Both the position numbers and the translations under genes were made by a program. The notes below the pieces were generated by a model. The model did no database searches. It was not told the origin of the DNA and was given only the letters and a program-made list of their open reading frames with translations. DNA of 64,000 bases from Caldifarciminota bacterium (GTDB lineage Bacteria; Hydrothermota; Tepidihabitantia; B3-TA06). How positions within the stretch are numbered: position 1 is the first letter of the stretch; every line of letters starts with the position of its first letter. Shown piece after piece: positions 51,101 to 59,350 of this stretch. The DNA is taken from contig JAFGSK010000002.1 of assembly GCA_016934635.1 (NCBI GenBank), forward strand, positions 1 through 64,000, written 5' to 3'.

Positions 51101-53176
51101 ACCCAGCCTGTAGAGGGCTTGCTTCTTCTCCTCAAGCCCGGGATTACTCTCAAGCACTTGCTCTAGTAGCTCTCTCGCCTTTGGATAATCGCCTGCTACG
51201 ATCAGACGCTTGCCTGATTCGAGAAGATAGGCTCGAGCCGCTGACGTGTCACCTGCCTTGAAGGAAAGCGAGGCCACCTGGACTAGGGAAGTTATATCCC
51301 AGGCCTCGAGATCATTGCCCCAAGATTCTAGGCAGTGTCTTTCTAAAGCCTGGGCCAGCTTGCCGGCCAGGGATTTCCGATCCTTTTCGGTAAGTTTAGA
51401 ATCCACATAGGATCTTATCAGCTCGTTTCCCGACTCGAAGTGAGGTATTTCACCGTGAAGAAATGAGTTAACCAAACCTTCGTTGACCACTCCGGAAAGA
51501 GCCAGGTTTGAATCCTTCCGGAGTAGATCGGTGATTATATCGCAGGATATAGCTGATTCCGCTTGGGAAAGAAATTGAAGAGCAAGCCTTGAATCAGAAT
51601 CGAGCCTTTCAATCCTAACCTGCAACCATTTATCGAGTTTTCCCTTCAACCCTTTCTCGTCCTTACTAGGTTCGTAGGTCCAGCCTTGTTCGTATGAAAG
51701 CCATCCTTCACGGTACAAAAGTTCCAGAAGCTCGTTCATCCGGCGAGGATTACCGTCGGCTACCGAATATAACGTATCGCAAATGCTATGAGTATTTTTA
51801 AGGCCTGCAAATGTCCTCGAAACAAGTTCGGCTATCTTTCCCTTATCCAATGGGATTATCTTCATCCTCACTCCCTCAGGATAGGTTTGGATATCTGAGC
51901 CTGCAATGATTGCCCCGAGCTTTGCGTCAAACCCTTGAGCCACATAATCCAGAAAGCCCCTCTCATCTTCACTCACATTAGGCGGTGTATCAATTATTAC
52001 CGCATCAAAACCTTTCTTGCGAGTGGTCTGGAATACATTATCGTATCGATGCCACTTATCCCTGTGTTGATCGGTTTCGACATCCTCCCTGGTTTCGGGT
52101 TTCGCACCAACCGACGCTGCCAGATAATCAACCAATGAAAGGTGGGCTCCCCGTCCTTCCAGAAACAACACCTTGCGGCCGCGGGCTAAAGCCCGAAACC
52201 GCAACTCCCTTAGCAGACGGGTCTTGCCTATTCCGGTTTCACCGTCGAGAAGCACAACCCTTTTCTCGCGAAAGATCAACTCCTCCAGGTCTTCGATCTC
52301 CTTTTCGCGCCCGCCGAAACACAGCTTTGGGACCGAATCACGAGGCTTGACATCAGCTCTCATGCCTTTGGATATCCACTGTATCTCACAGGCTACCTCT
52401 TCTGCCGACGGTCGCAAAAACTTTTCCGGATTTAGCATTGAAACGACCAGACCTTCGATTCCTGAGGGCAGGTTAATCCCTCGTTCGCCAAAACCCGATG
52501 GTGTATTGAGCTTTGCCGAGATAAGCTCTTGTATCGATACCCCCTGAAGCATTCTCTTCCCGGTTATTGCCTCGTAGGCCATCACCCCAAGGGAGTATAT
52601 GTCAGCGGCGGTCGTTACCTGGCCCGTGGAAAAAAGCTCCGGCGCCGCATAGTCAAGGGTGGCGCCGGTCGCTTCGGCTGTAGGACTCAAGAGGTAATCT
52701 TCTGAAAAACCGAAATCCAGAAGCGCCGGATCTCCTGCTTCCGTCACGAGAAGATTCCCGGGTTTCAGATCAAGGTGGACTATCCCTTGCCTGTGAAGCT
52801 CTGCAAGGATGAGTGCGGTCTTCAGCAATACCTCAAGAAACAACTCCGAGAAACTTGTTTCGTTACGGTGCTCGATCAAGTACTCGGTAAACGACCCGCC
52901 CTTTATTAACTCCATGGTAAAATACTCTCTATCCTGGTGCTTTCCGAACCTATCCACCTTTACGATCCCTGGTATATCGAGCCTTTCCAGGACGGCGAAC
53001 TCGCGCTCTAACCTGCGGGCAGGATCGAATTCCTTGGCAATTTTTAGGGCGAATCTCTCATCTGAGGCTTCGTGCCTTACCTCCCAAACATCGCTGTCTA
53101 GACCTTGACCGAGCTTTTTAACTTCAACGAAACCTGGCGGAAGATCAGCGTTTCCCGTCCCACTTTTGTTAGCCAT
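48161..53176 (-). CDS. Ser/Thr kinase-ATPase-TPR-GAF-sigma54 activator-Fis HTH regulator (second copy)
   Basis: A 1671-aa full-length paralogue of the regulator at 3844, same domain order. Approximate residues: kinase 12-275 (GQGLDSDVWEV loop, Lys in FALKIA, HLDLKPGN with D136, DFG, APEL); AAA_16-type ATPase 290-560 (GETGIGKTRLL); TPR 620-1170; GAF 1190-1345 (LDLTGAERGMVFLADAGELHPVAS); sigma54 AAA+ 1365-1600 (GETGTGKGVFARMIHE, GAYTGA loop, VFFDEI); Fis-type HTH 1625-1671 (KVPEAARRLGVSRSHLYRLIKFYG). The kinase is non-RD (HLD). ATG 53176 lies 6 bp after a TATAGT -10 and lacks a ribosome-binding site. Downstream are the dyad array, a sigma54 promoter and LVIVD genes, its presumed targets. Confidence 0.93.
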   Translation of the reverse strand: MANKSGTGNADLPPGFVEVKKLGQGLDSDVWEVRHEASDERFALKIAKEFDPARRLEREFAVLERLDIPGIVKVDRFGKHQDREYFTMELIKGGSFTEYLIEHRNETSFSELFLEVLLKTALILAELHRQGIVHLDLKPGNLLVTEAGDPALLDFGFSEDYLLSPTAEATGATLDYAAPELFSTGQVTTAADIYSLGVMAYEAITGKRMLQGVSIQELISAKLNTPSGFGERGINLPSGIEGLVVSMLNPEKFLRPSAEEVACEIQWISKGMRADVKPRDSVPKLCFGGREKEIEDLEELIFREKRVVLLDGETGIGKTRLLRELRFRALARGRKVLFLEGRGAHLSLVDYLAASVGAKPETREDVETDQHRDKWHRYDNVFQTTRKKGFDAVIIDTPPNVSEDERGFLDYVAQGFDAKLGAIIAGSDIQTYPEGVRMKIIPLDKGKIAELVSRTFAGLKNTHSICDTLYSVADGNPRRMNELLELLYREGWLSYEQGWTYEPSKDEKGLKGKLDKWLQVRIERLDSDSRLALQFLSQAESAISCDIITDLLRKDSNLALSGVVNEGLVNSFLHGEIPHFESGNELIRSYVDSKLTEKDRKSLAGKLAQALERHCLESWGNDLEAWDITSLVQVASLSFKAGDTSAARAYLLESGKRLIVAGDYPKARELLEQVLESNPGLEEKKQALYRLGRIAVIENDPSLAEEYFSQVLPLTHGNPSDKADVLLRIGQAYQRIHELNKVDYFLDECEKSLAECPNAPPKLRCELVQRRGWNALFQGKWDQARVLFEKSLGIAPSEREKALAHNGLGTMFNLSGNPEKALYHAEKAVGLAEAAKDKGNKSIYILEMIHVLWVLGRTSEIDKWLKKALEICEDLKFPSLRAHVLGKTAFHLYTQGRYRKARDLVREAIEISSKLGEKMALESHRFYEAVYSTCLGDWKFAQETLLELWRKLPRTPDRIFAPFPTEIIRFWGLLYGRQGDFNVGRRMLKKAKRRAEVFNDKNKSLELEMDLCWLEIDAGDPVKARRLLKETKQRLKTQSNLSVDLRFEMLETELFLAEGKNESAAELSSRVLDRIQREAEDRFYAHSLYQTGRSLAATGNLKKGLEMLRESLKIYQTREQPYEQALALLAIAEATLEHQGRSDEAVRALDEARPIFERLGARHKLRRIKDLKAKHVLDAQPVLSQKYLEGLKQVSELINFHLGEEDFMTRLLTVALDLTGAERGMVFLADAGELHPVASRGIDKATAKDAQRISRTVIEKVKEGTASVYTKDTASDERFSRSQSIFLNDIRSLLCIPLRTTEGSLVGTVYLDSRKPGLFDAENTLYFEALGNLLAATIDRSVEFYRLQDELHLARQKDSLKMHGIVLGSSPAIKALYAQLERIAASDTNILLEGETGTGKGVFARMIHERSPRREREFCSINCGSVTESIFESELFGAKKGAYTGADHDRAGLLEAANGSTVFFDEITNTSPSMQAKLLEVIEERVIRRIGESRKRNVDLRFIFATNRNLKEEVAEGRFRKDLYFRISALTLKLPPLRERKEDIPQLIDFFLGRFSTDLKKPVVGIEKEAMDILVNAPWPGNVRELRNVIERLVLMSRGPRITKTLLKQHFFPVVTSTAESLKELGNVERKEFIRRVLIETGGKVPEAARRLGVSRSHLYRLIKFYGIKIG

Positions 53177-53182
53177 AGTAAA

Positions 53183-53210
53183 ACTATAGAAACTACAATT
53201 CGGAAGTCAA
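53183..53210 (-). promoter_or_regulatory. Promoter giving a leaderless transcript of the second regulator
   Basis: Minus strand TTGACT, 16-bp spacer, TATAGT, then 6 bp to the ATG at 53176. Unlike the first regulator there is no GTCTC dyad over this promoter. Confidence 0.75.
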
Positions 53211-53359
53211 CCTTCTTACATACCTTCATGACCCTGTCAGTGGTAGATGTTTTATTGTCAAGAGCGCGATCTAGCCCTTATAGTAAGAGTGGGCATTTTG
53301 TCGGGTTCCCCCAGAAGAGTGCGTTGGTTCTTTGGATCAAGTGATAGTGGGGCGTACAG

Positions 53360-55783
53360 TTACTCCCCGTCTGTGAACTGCTCGAACATACCCTTACCCA
53401 ACTGGATGTCGGGGAGTTCCTTTATCCTGAAGTAGAGACTCCAATCCAGGCTCTCCAACTCGAGATTCTTGGATCTGACCTCGAAAACCATCTCCCAGCA
53501 GTGCAGTCCTTTTACGAGCTCCATGTTATAGTTGGTCAAGTAGTCCTTCCAGGTCTGTTTGCTATCAGGTGTCAGATTAGTACTCGCAGAAAGTCTTAAC
53601 TCTATATCCCAGGGAAGGTATAAGGCGGTGTTCAGGGAAAGCATATGGCTGGTAGTTGTTAATCCTTGCGTAGACAATTGGCCACCCAGGGACCAGTAAT
53701 CCGTTATGTAGAGCCTGCTCTTCGAGAACCGCTCAAGGAAGGTTTCCTTTTCTTCGCGAGTAAGGGTGTCGGCTGGAAGGCTGTCTGTAAGGGACGTATC
53801 TTCGGGAAATAGACTGTCAACCGGTTCTTCTTCCCACAAACCCAGGGTATCCTCTTCCCATAGTGCGTCTTCGGTCAATATCCGGGATTCTCGTCTTTTT
53901 TCGCGCCATCCCAGCAGGGGGAAGACTATCTCGTCTATTGAGAGGTCTACGTTACTGGTTAATGTAAGTGTATCGTTGTAGATGTTGTAGGCGGCTGACA
54001 GATTGGCATAAACCGGTAGACCGGAAGGGAGAAGCACAGATGCCTTGATTCTGTCTAGGCTATCGGTCAGGAGATTGTAACCCGAACCAGTAGAGATGGT
54101 CAAAAGAGTTTGCTTATTGAACTTGGTGGTATCACTCCGGCTTCTGAACTTGGTCTGGAAGGTCTGGGTTATATCAAAGTTGAGGCTGTGGGAGGCCAGG
54201 GTTGTATCAAATCTAGGGTAAACCAGCCAAGGGTGAATAGTATCGGTGCGTGGGGTAACATAATGGGTGATGCGAGGGGTAATGGTATGCAAGAGCCCGT
54301 TCATCCCGATTGCATACACACCGAAAAGGCGAAAAAGCTGGGTACTGAGTCCGTGACTAAACGAGTAGCTACCACCCCTGATAAGGGTATCCTGGGTCCA
54401 GGTCAGGCTCTGCCCCGCGCCCCAGTTCTGGTTATAGGTGTAGGCACCGAAAAACTTGTAGCTCCAGGCGAGGGAAAGGGGCTGATTGAACGTGGTGATT
54501 CGCGAATCTTCGGTCATGCGGGTGCTGTCACCTGTGAGTGTATCCTGGATCCAGGTCACGTCGTGCGCGTAAGCGTTGTTGACCCTGAAGCTTCCGAATC
54601 CTAACGAAAAGAAATCCCAAAGGCTTACTGAAGGCCACGAAAAGTTGAAGGTCGGCAGGTTCATGTCCCAGGATCCGGTTTGCAGATCGTCTTTTCGGGA
54701 TGCGGTAAGCGCTGCCTGTCTGCCCAAGAGCCTGCGAGAGACCGAGAGATTTGCATAGGTTTGGCGGTCCCTATCCAGGACAAGTGTCGTGCTGTCTTCG
54801 TCTTCCATATACTCCTGGAGATAGGTCTGGTCGCTTTCGTAGTTGGCATCGACCGTGATTACGGTTCCATCAGGTATGTAACTGGTATTGTCCAGGCTTA
54901 AGTTCCAGCGCGCAAATCTGGTTCCGGACGCTGTTCTCTCGTTGATGTAGTTTCCGCTCGCTTTTCCTGAAAGGTATTTCGCCCTCTGGGGACCGTAATC
55001 CCATTCGAAGTAGGCCCCGGGACGGAAGCCCTTCTCGCTCATTATATCCAGGCTGAAGGTAGCCTGGGAATAATCGTTGGTTACCCAGTAGTAACGTATC
55101 TGTTTGGCATAGTAGCCTTCCTGAGGATTGTGTCCGACCTTGAAAGGCATGAGGCCTGATTTGCGGTCGGAGCCTATCGGCAGATACCAGAACGGTGCGG
55201 CAAGCACAGGAACTTTCCACCTGTTGAACAGCCTGAAACGCAAGAATATGGGCTTGGAAATTACCATGTCGTCCAGGAGCACCTTGAGCTGGAGACCGTA
55301 GAAGTCGTAGTGAGGGTTCTCCTTGTCACATGTCGTATAATAACCGTTGGTTATGAGCAATACGTCCTCCTCAACCAGCCAGATGCCTTTTCCGTAAAAG
55401 TACCCTTTCTCTATCTGGGTCTTGCCGTGCTCCATCATCCCTTTTCCAGACTCCACCGCGTAGTGCATTACCGAGCCTACCACGCTGTCCCGATCTGAAA
55501 ATAGGCGGGCTTTTTTATATGCCGAAAGCACCCTCTCGGAGGTGGAAAACCTGATTGAGTCGGAAAAAACTTTTGTGTCACCGTACTCTACCCAGCCGTT
55601 GTGAAGAAGCAGCACCTCCTTGGTCTCGGTGTAGAAGATGAGGGTGTCGGCTCCGAATTTTACACTGCTTACACCCAAGCTTATCGAATCCTGGTATGTC
55701 GTATCCCCGGGCAGCGTATCCGACACTTCCGACTCAACACCCCCGAGCTCGAACTGACCTGCAAGAAGAAAGAATAAGAGCAA
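53360..55783 (-). CDS. lptD: LPS-assembly outer-membrane protein LptD
   Basis: An 807-aa protein with a short signal (MLLFFLLAGQF). The N-terminal part is an OstA/LptA-like jellyroll (ADTLIFYTETKEVLLLHNGWVEYGDTKVFSDSIRF, 'GYFYGKGIWLV', 'NGYYTTCDKENPHYDFYGLQLKVL'), followed by the conserved barrel entry 'VPVLAAPFWYLPIGSDRKSGLMPFKVGHNPQEGYYAKQIRYYW' and a long beta-barrel. It inserts LPS into the outer leaflet. TTG start at 55783, 4 bp after the upstream stop with AGGTAGGA overlapping it. Only one N-terminal Cys is obvious, so the E. coli-type disulfide pattern is not conserved. Confidence 0.88.
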   Translation of the reverse strand: MLLFFLLAGQFELGGVESEVSDTLPGDTTYQDSISLGVSSVKFGADTLIFYTETKEVLLLHNGWVEYGDTKVFSDSIRFSTSERVLSAYKKARLFSDRDSVVGSVMHYAVESGKGMMEHGKTQIEKGYFYGKGIWLVEEDVLLITNGYYTTCDKENPHYDFYGLQLKVLLDDMVISKPIFLRFRLFNRWKVPVLAAPFWYLPIGSDRKSGLMPFKVGHNPQEGYYAKQIRYYWVTNDYSQATFSLDIMSEKGFRPGAYFEWDYGPQRAKYLSGKASGNYINERTASGTRFARWNLSLDNTSYIPDGTVITVDANYESDQTYLQEYMEDEDSTTLVLDRDRQTYANLSVSRRLLGRQAALTASRKDDLQTGSWDMNLPTFNFSWPSVSLWDFFSLGFGSFRVNNAYAHDVTWIQDTLTGDSTRMTEDSRITTFNQPLSLAWSYKFFGAYTYNQNWGAGQSLTWTQDTLIRGGSYSFSHGLSTQLFRLFGVYAIGMNGLLHTITPRITHYVTPRTDTIHPWLVYPRFDTTLASHSLNFDITQTFQTKFRSRSDTTKFNKQTLLTISTGSGYNLLTDSLDRIKASVLLPSGLPVYANLSAAYNIYNDTLTLTSNVDLSIDEIVFPLLGWREKRRESRILTEDALWEEDTLGLWEEEPVDSLFPEDTSLTDSLPADTLTREEKETFLERFSKSRLYITDYWSLGGQLSTQGLTTTSHMLSLNTALYLPWDIELRLSASTNLTPDSKQTWKDYLTNYNMELVKGLHCWEMVFEVRSKNLELESLDWSLYFRIKELPDIQLGKGMFEQFTDGE

Positions 55784-55786
55784 ATC

Positions 55787-57223
55787 CTACCTTTCCTCGA
55801 GAATATCAATTTTAATCTGCCCCACGATTGCAATCACACGGGCCTGTTCGTCAAGTTCGCCCTCGTGCAGCTGAACGTGGGTGGGATCGGCAGGAAGCTG
55901 ACCGAAGGTCGCGTCTGCAGGCACCCAGGTTCCGCCGATCCAGAATGAGTTCCAGGCATGGTAATAGAAAGCCCCTTCAAGATAGACAAGCCCTACGTTT
56001 ATCTTTGTGGGTATACCTGCCGCTCTTCCGAGGGCTGCAATAAGTATCGCGTGTTCGTTGCAGTCGCCTTCCTTTGTGGCAAGGACCTCTACAGCCGAAG
56101 GTACCGATGCGGTGGCGCGTTTCTTAAGATTTTTGTGCACCCATGAAACAAGCTTGGCTGCGGCGTTCATTGCGTCCTGCTCACCGGCCACTATCTCAGA
56201 AGCTTTTTTACGTATTTTTTCGTTATCGGCCTGGATGTAAACACTCGACGAAAGGAACTCGGCCGGTTCTTCAGACGGACGGGTTGAGCGGGCGATCTTC
56301 GAGGTGTCGGGCGCGGTTATCGTAAGTTCCACTCCGCCCTTTGTCTTAGTAATCTTCTGTGTCGGCGAGGAGAGGATGAGTTCGGCCTCTTCGTCGAGCC
56401 CTTCAATGCGAAGCTTAAGTTCTGAAAGATCGCGGGGATTCTGGATAACGTCATCGGTCTTGACCGCGAAAAAGCTCAGAAGATCGAGCTGAGCAGGCGC
56501 CGGGATCTCGGCCAGGGCTTCTTCCTTGGACTCCCTGACCATGACTATCTGGGGCTTCTGGATCTCTTTTATACTGGTTCCTGTCGAGTCGAGCCACACG
56601 TCCGAGGTCATTGCCATCATGGTGGTCGTAACGTGCAAAGCCGGGATGCCGATACCGTTTATTTCAAGTGTATCCGGCCCTACCGTCTTGATTGTAACCG
56701 GGACGGTCTTCAAAAGGGTAGGCTCTAATATGGTGACCTTGAACTTGCCCCCCGGCTTTGGTGACTGGGCAAGCAGCCACATCCCAAGGGCAGGCGGAGC
56801 GATCAGTTCTCCTTTTGCAGGGATTTCCTTGGTCTCTTTTTCGCCGGCGGTTTCAACCGTAACCTTGACCATATCGTTTTCACGAACACCTTCGGCATAG
56901 AAACTCGTTTTTTCAGATGAGATATCGAACGTGAATCCGATGAGGTTGAGCTTTGGGTCGGCGGTTACCTCAAGGTTTGTATAAAATTCCTCGTGCGTGC
57001 CGAGCATCTCGAGTTTCATGGTCGATTTCTGTATGAATCTCAGGGTGTCGCCCGAGGTCTCCTGCCGCGAGTACACGTAACCGATCTTCGTATCCTTGAT
57101 ATAGATACCCATCCAGTCTTCCGAAGCTGTGAGGTCTACCGGTTGTACTACCTGGGCACCTTCCTTGTTTCCTCCTCCACAGGCAAGGAGTATCGCTAAT
57201 AAGGGAATGATTTTCTTAAACAT
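55787..57223 (-). CDS. Transglutaminase-like lipoprotein
   Basis: A 478-aa lipoprotein: signal MFKKIIPLLAILLAC with Cys15 in a lipobox. The first ~330 residues are beta-rich and not assigned. Residues ~350-440 are a transglutaminase/protease-like core: 'AAKLVSWVHKNLKKRATASVPSAVEVLATKEGDCNEHAILIAALGRAAGIPTKINVGLVY', catalytic Cys in GDCNEHA, His in 'FYYHAWNSFW' and Asp in 'WVPADATFGQ'. It might act on envelope proteins or peptides as a peptidase or crosslinker. Followed 3 bp later by lptD in the same operon; a promoter ends 5 bp before the ATG. Confidence 0.88.
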   Translation of the reverse strand: MFKKIIPLLAILLACGGGNKEGAQVVQPVDLTASEDWMGIYIKDTKIGYVYSRQETSGDTLRFIQKSTMKLEMLGTHEEFYTNLEVTADPKLNLIGFTFDISSEKTSFYAEGVRENDMVKVTVETAGEKETKEIPAKGELIAPPALGMWLLAQSPKPGGKFKVTILEPTLLKTVPVTIKTVGPDTLEINGIGIPALHVTTTMMAMTSDVWLDSTGTSIKEIQKPQIVMVRESKEEALAEIPAPAQLDLLSFFAVKTDDVIQNPRDLSELKLRIEGLDEEAELILSSPTQKITKTKGGVELTITAPDTSKIARSTRPSEEPAEFLSSSVYIQADNEKIRKKASEIVAGEQDAMNAAAKLVSWVHKNLKKRATASVPSAVEVLATKEGDCNEHAILIAALGRAAGIPTKINVGLVYLEGAFYYHAWNSFWIGGTWVPADATFGQLPADPTHVQLHEGELDEQARVIAIVGQIKIDILEER

Positions 57224-57228
57224 GGGAG

Positions 57229-57256
57229 AGTATATGACGGGCTAATGACGTGTCAA
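57229..57256 (-). promoter_or_regulatory. Promoter of the transglutaminase-lptD operon (leaderless)
   Basis: Minus strand TTGACA, 16-bp spacer, TATACT, then 5 bp to the ATG at 57223. Confidence 0.75.
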
Positions 57257-57268
57257 GTGAAGCCTTGT

Positions 57269-57296
57269 TTGACATTCCAGGTGGCTTACATATGAT
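57269..57296 (+). promoter_or_regulatory. Promoter of the 173-aa exported protein
   Basis: TTGACA, 16-bp spacer, TATGAT, 34 bp before the ATG at 57331; divergent from and nearly abutting the promoter of the transglutaminase operon. Confidence 0.75.
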
Positions 57297-57330
57297 GTCT
57301 TACGAGTAAGTAATGAATATGGAGGTCGAG

Positions 57331-57852
57331 ATGATAAGGAATCTTAGCATAAATACGTTGACGATTGTAGCAACATTAGCTTTCGTCGTGCCGTTGGCGG
57401 CGGTCGGGGAAACAACCTACCCAGAACCGAGTGCTGTGGAGGACCTTAGCGTTGATCCGGTACTTGCTGAGCGCCTTCCGGGCTATTTTGGAGAAGACGG
57501 AAGCTACTATTATTTTCGCGGTTCGTTGGAAGAAGAAAACCTGGTCATCGCCGATTGGGAAGGGAAATTCACTTTTTTGGTCCCAAAGAGAGAAATGACG
57601 GAGGAGATCATGGAGATTAAGGAAAAGTACAAATCTGATTTCGAAGATGAAGGTATCCCGCAAGGCTTCGTTCCGGAACGCGACATCTACGCTTATGTCG
57701 GAGAAGATGAAGACTACTATCTAGTTAAGGCGAAGGAGGACGAAAACGGATATCTCATTGCCGATCCGGATGGGGATAAGCTTTTTCGAGTATTAAAGTC
57801 GGATTACCATCAGTGGCTTACTGAATGCCCTCTTCCTGTGAATTCTGAGTAA
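57331..57852 (+). CDS. Exported acidic protein with duplicated YY motif
   Basis: A 173-aa exported protein. Start at ATG 57331, which has GGAGG 5 bp upstream and opens a signal (IRNLSINTLTIVATLAFVVPLAAVG). The mature part is acidic and contains two similar halves: 'GYFGEDGSYYYFRGSLEEENLVIADWEGKFTFLV' and 'AYVGEDEDYYLVKAKEDENGYLIADPDGDKLFRV'. The exported protein at 60055 ends in the same motif. No family recognised. Its 3' end overlaps the convergent amidotransferase gene by 35 bp. Confidence 0.75.
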   Translation: MIRNLSINTLTIVATLAFVVPLAAVGETTYPEPSAVEDLSVDPVLAERLPGYFGEDGSYYYFRGSLEEENLVIADWEGKFTFLVPKREMTEEIMEIKEKYKSDFEDEGIPQGFVPERDIYAYVGEDEDYYLVKAKEDENGYLIADPDGDKLFRVLKSDYHQWLTECPLPVNSE

Positions 57853-58552
57853 CTATCTTGGCGAAGTTGGCGGCTATCTGGTGTCCGCTCGCGCCTGACC
57901 TCTCAGGATGGAACTGAATAGCCCATAAGGGGCTTTTCTTGTGCCTGATTGCTTCGACCTTGCATGTACTCGATTCTGCTAATATAATGAAGTTCCTTTT
58001 TAGCGCGTGATTTCTTCGAACCTGTTCCTTGTAACATTCAAAAGCCGCAAAATACGTACCCAAGCCTTCAAGAAACTCATCATTCTGTAACAGTGTGATG
58101 TCGTTTAGTCCTTCCAGATAGGAGGCTTTCGGTACCAACATAGGTGCCGGGGCCACTAAAGGACCTACCGTGTAATAAAAACCCTCGATTGCTTCCATGC
58201 GTTCTGATTCAATTGCCTTCCGATGTATATATCTCTTGGGGATAATTTCAGCACCCCAAGTTGCAGCCAGGGCGCAGTGACCGTATCCGATGCCTAGAAG
58301 AGGTTTGGTTGTTTCCAGGTAGAGGCTTTTAAGTACGGGAGTTATCTCCATACTTTCGTACTGCGGTTTATCGCTGAGTAGCTGTTCTGAATCTGAGACC
58401 ACCACCGCATCCTGACCAACCTGAGACGTGGTTAAATCATCAACACGGATTACCACGACCTCGAAGTGCGGCTCAAGCCACTTTACATACTCTTCGATCC
58501 GTTCATCGTCCGGTAACCTGCAGCAATTGATCAAAAGTACCGAGGGTTCCAC
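57818..58552 (-). CDS. Class I glutamine-amidotransferase-like protein lacking the catalytic Cys
   Basis: A 244-aa cytosolic protein of the GMP-synthase-type amidotransferase fold. The nucleophile elbow reads LLGIGYGHCALAA, with Gly89 where the catalytic Cys should be; the His-Glu part is kept (WAIQFHPERS). It is probably an inactive or repurposed paralogue. GTG start 58552 lies 6 bp behind a TAAACT -10. First of three tandem paralogues, each with its own near-identical promoter arrangement. Confidence 0.8.
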   Translation of the reverse strand: MEPSVLLINCCRLPDDERIEEYVKWLEPHFEVVVIRVDDLTTSQVGQDAVVVSDSEQLLSDKPQYESMEITPVLKSLYLETTKPLLGIGYGHCALAATWGAEIIPKRYIHRKAIESERMEAIEGFYYTVGPLVAPAPMLVPKASYLEGLNDITLLQNDEFLEGLGTYFAAFECYKEQVRRNHALKRNFIILAESSTCKVEAIRHKKSPLWAIQFHPERSGASGHQIAANFAKIVTQNSQEEGIQ

Positions 58553-58558
58553 AACCTT

Positions 58559-58586
58559 AGTTTACACGGAAATAGGTTGTAGTCAA
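58559..58586 (-). promoter_or_regulatory. Leaderless-type promoter, amidotransferase paralogue 1
   Basis: Minus strand TTGACT, 16-bp spacer, TAAACT, 6 bp to the GTG. Confidence 0.7.
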
Positions 58587-58662
58587 CTCCTCGAGCTAAG
58601 GTCTCACGAGAAAGGCTCCGAGGGTTGTAACTAATAGGGCTTGGTAGAGCTTGGTCTGCGGA

Positions 58663-59262
58663 TTAAATAATTGACGGGTTGCGAGCAATGCGTGCAAGGT
58701 TGATAGCGATCTGCCTGCCTGCGATCTTCGAACGTTCAGGGTGAAACTGCACACCCCACAAAGGCCTTTCCTTGTGTCTTATCACCTCGACCTTGCACGA
58801 GTCGGAGTAGGCTCTGAGGTGAAAATTTCGCTTCAACTTTCCGTCCGCGACGACGTGCTCGTAGTGGGATTCCCAGGCCATGAAGAAAAGCCCCAGATAA
58901 TCCAGCATCTTATCGGCTTCCTCGACACGTATCGTTTCGTCTTTCTCAATAAACGTCTTTTTGACGACCTTGGCTCCCCATGCCGCGGCAAGCGCCTGAT
59001 GGCCCCAGCAAATAGCCAGTAGAGGTTTTTGAGTCTCGCGAAAGAGTCTGATCAGGTTTTCAGGTACAGGGTCTTTTGCAAGCTGCCATTTGGAGCCGGT
59101 TACCACAATGCAGTCCTGGCTGACCTCGGTCGAGTTAAGGTCCTTGATGTAAACGTTATTAATCTCAAACTGGGGGGAAAGCCAATCGATGTAGTATTGT
59201 AGATCCGCGGGACTAGGCTCGGGATGAGCTTCAATCAATAGTAAACTCGACTTATTTTCCAC
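58663..59262 (-). CDS. Class I glutamine-amidotransferase-like protein with intact Cys
   Basis: A 199-aa paralogue with nucleophile Cys85 in LLAICWGHQALAAAWG and the His-Glu pair in WGVQFHPERS. It is the only member of the tandem trio with a complete triad, so it may be the active enzyme. Substrate and synthase partner are unknown; no adjacent synthase domain is seen. GTG start 59262, 7 bp behind its -10. Confidence 0.85.
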   Translation of the reverse strand: MENKSSLLLIEAHPEPSPADLQYYIDWLSPQFEINNVYIKDLNSTEVSQDCIVVTGSKWQLAKDPVPENLIRLFRETQKPLLAICWGHQALAAAWGAKVVKKTFIEKDETIRVEEADKMLDYLGLFFMAWESHYEHVVADGKLKRNFHLRAYSDSCKVEVIRHKERPLWGVQFHPERSKIAGRQIAINLARIARNPSII

Positions 59263-59269
59263 GGAAAGG

Positions 59270-59297
59270 ATTTTAACTATAATCGAACCTTAGTCAA
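59270..59297 (-). promoter_or_regulatory. Leaderless-type promoter, amidotransferase paralogue 2
   Basis: Minus strand TTGACT, 16-bp spacer, TAAAAT, 7 bp to the GTG. Confidence 0.7.
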
Positions 59298-59350
59298 TAC
59301 CTTGAAGGTTAATCAAATACCGACTCGTTGGCCCGGACAAGGACTCGTTG

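Noticed and set aside
53905-54604. Plus-strand frames antisense to lptD (e.g. 54110-54604)
   Set aside because: The lptD reading on the opposite strand has clear family motifs; the antisense frames have none.
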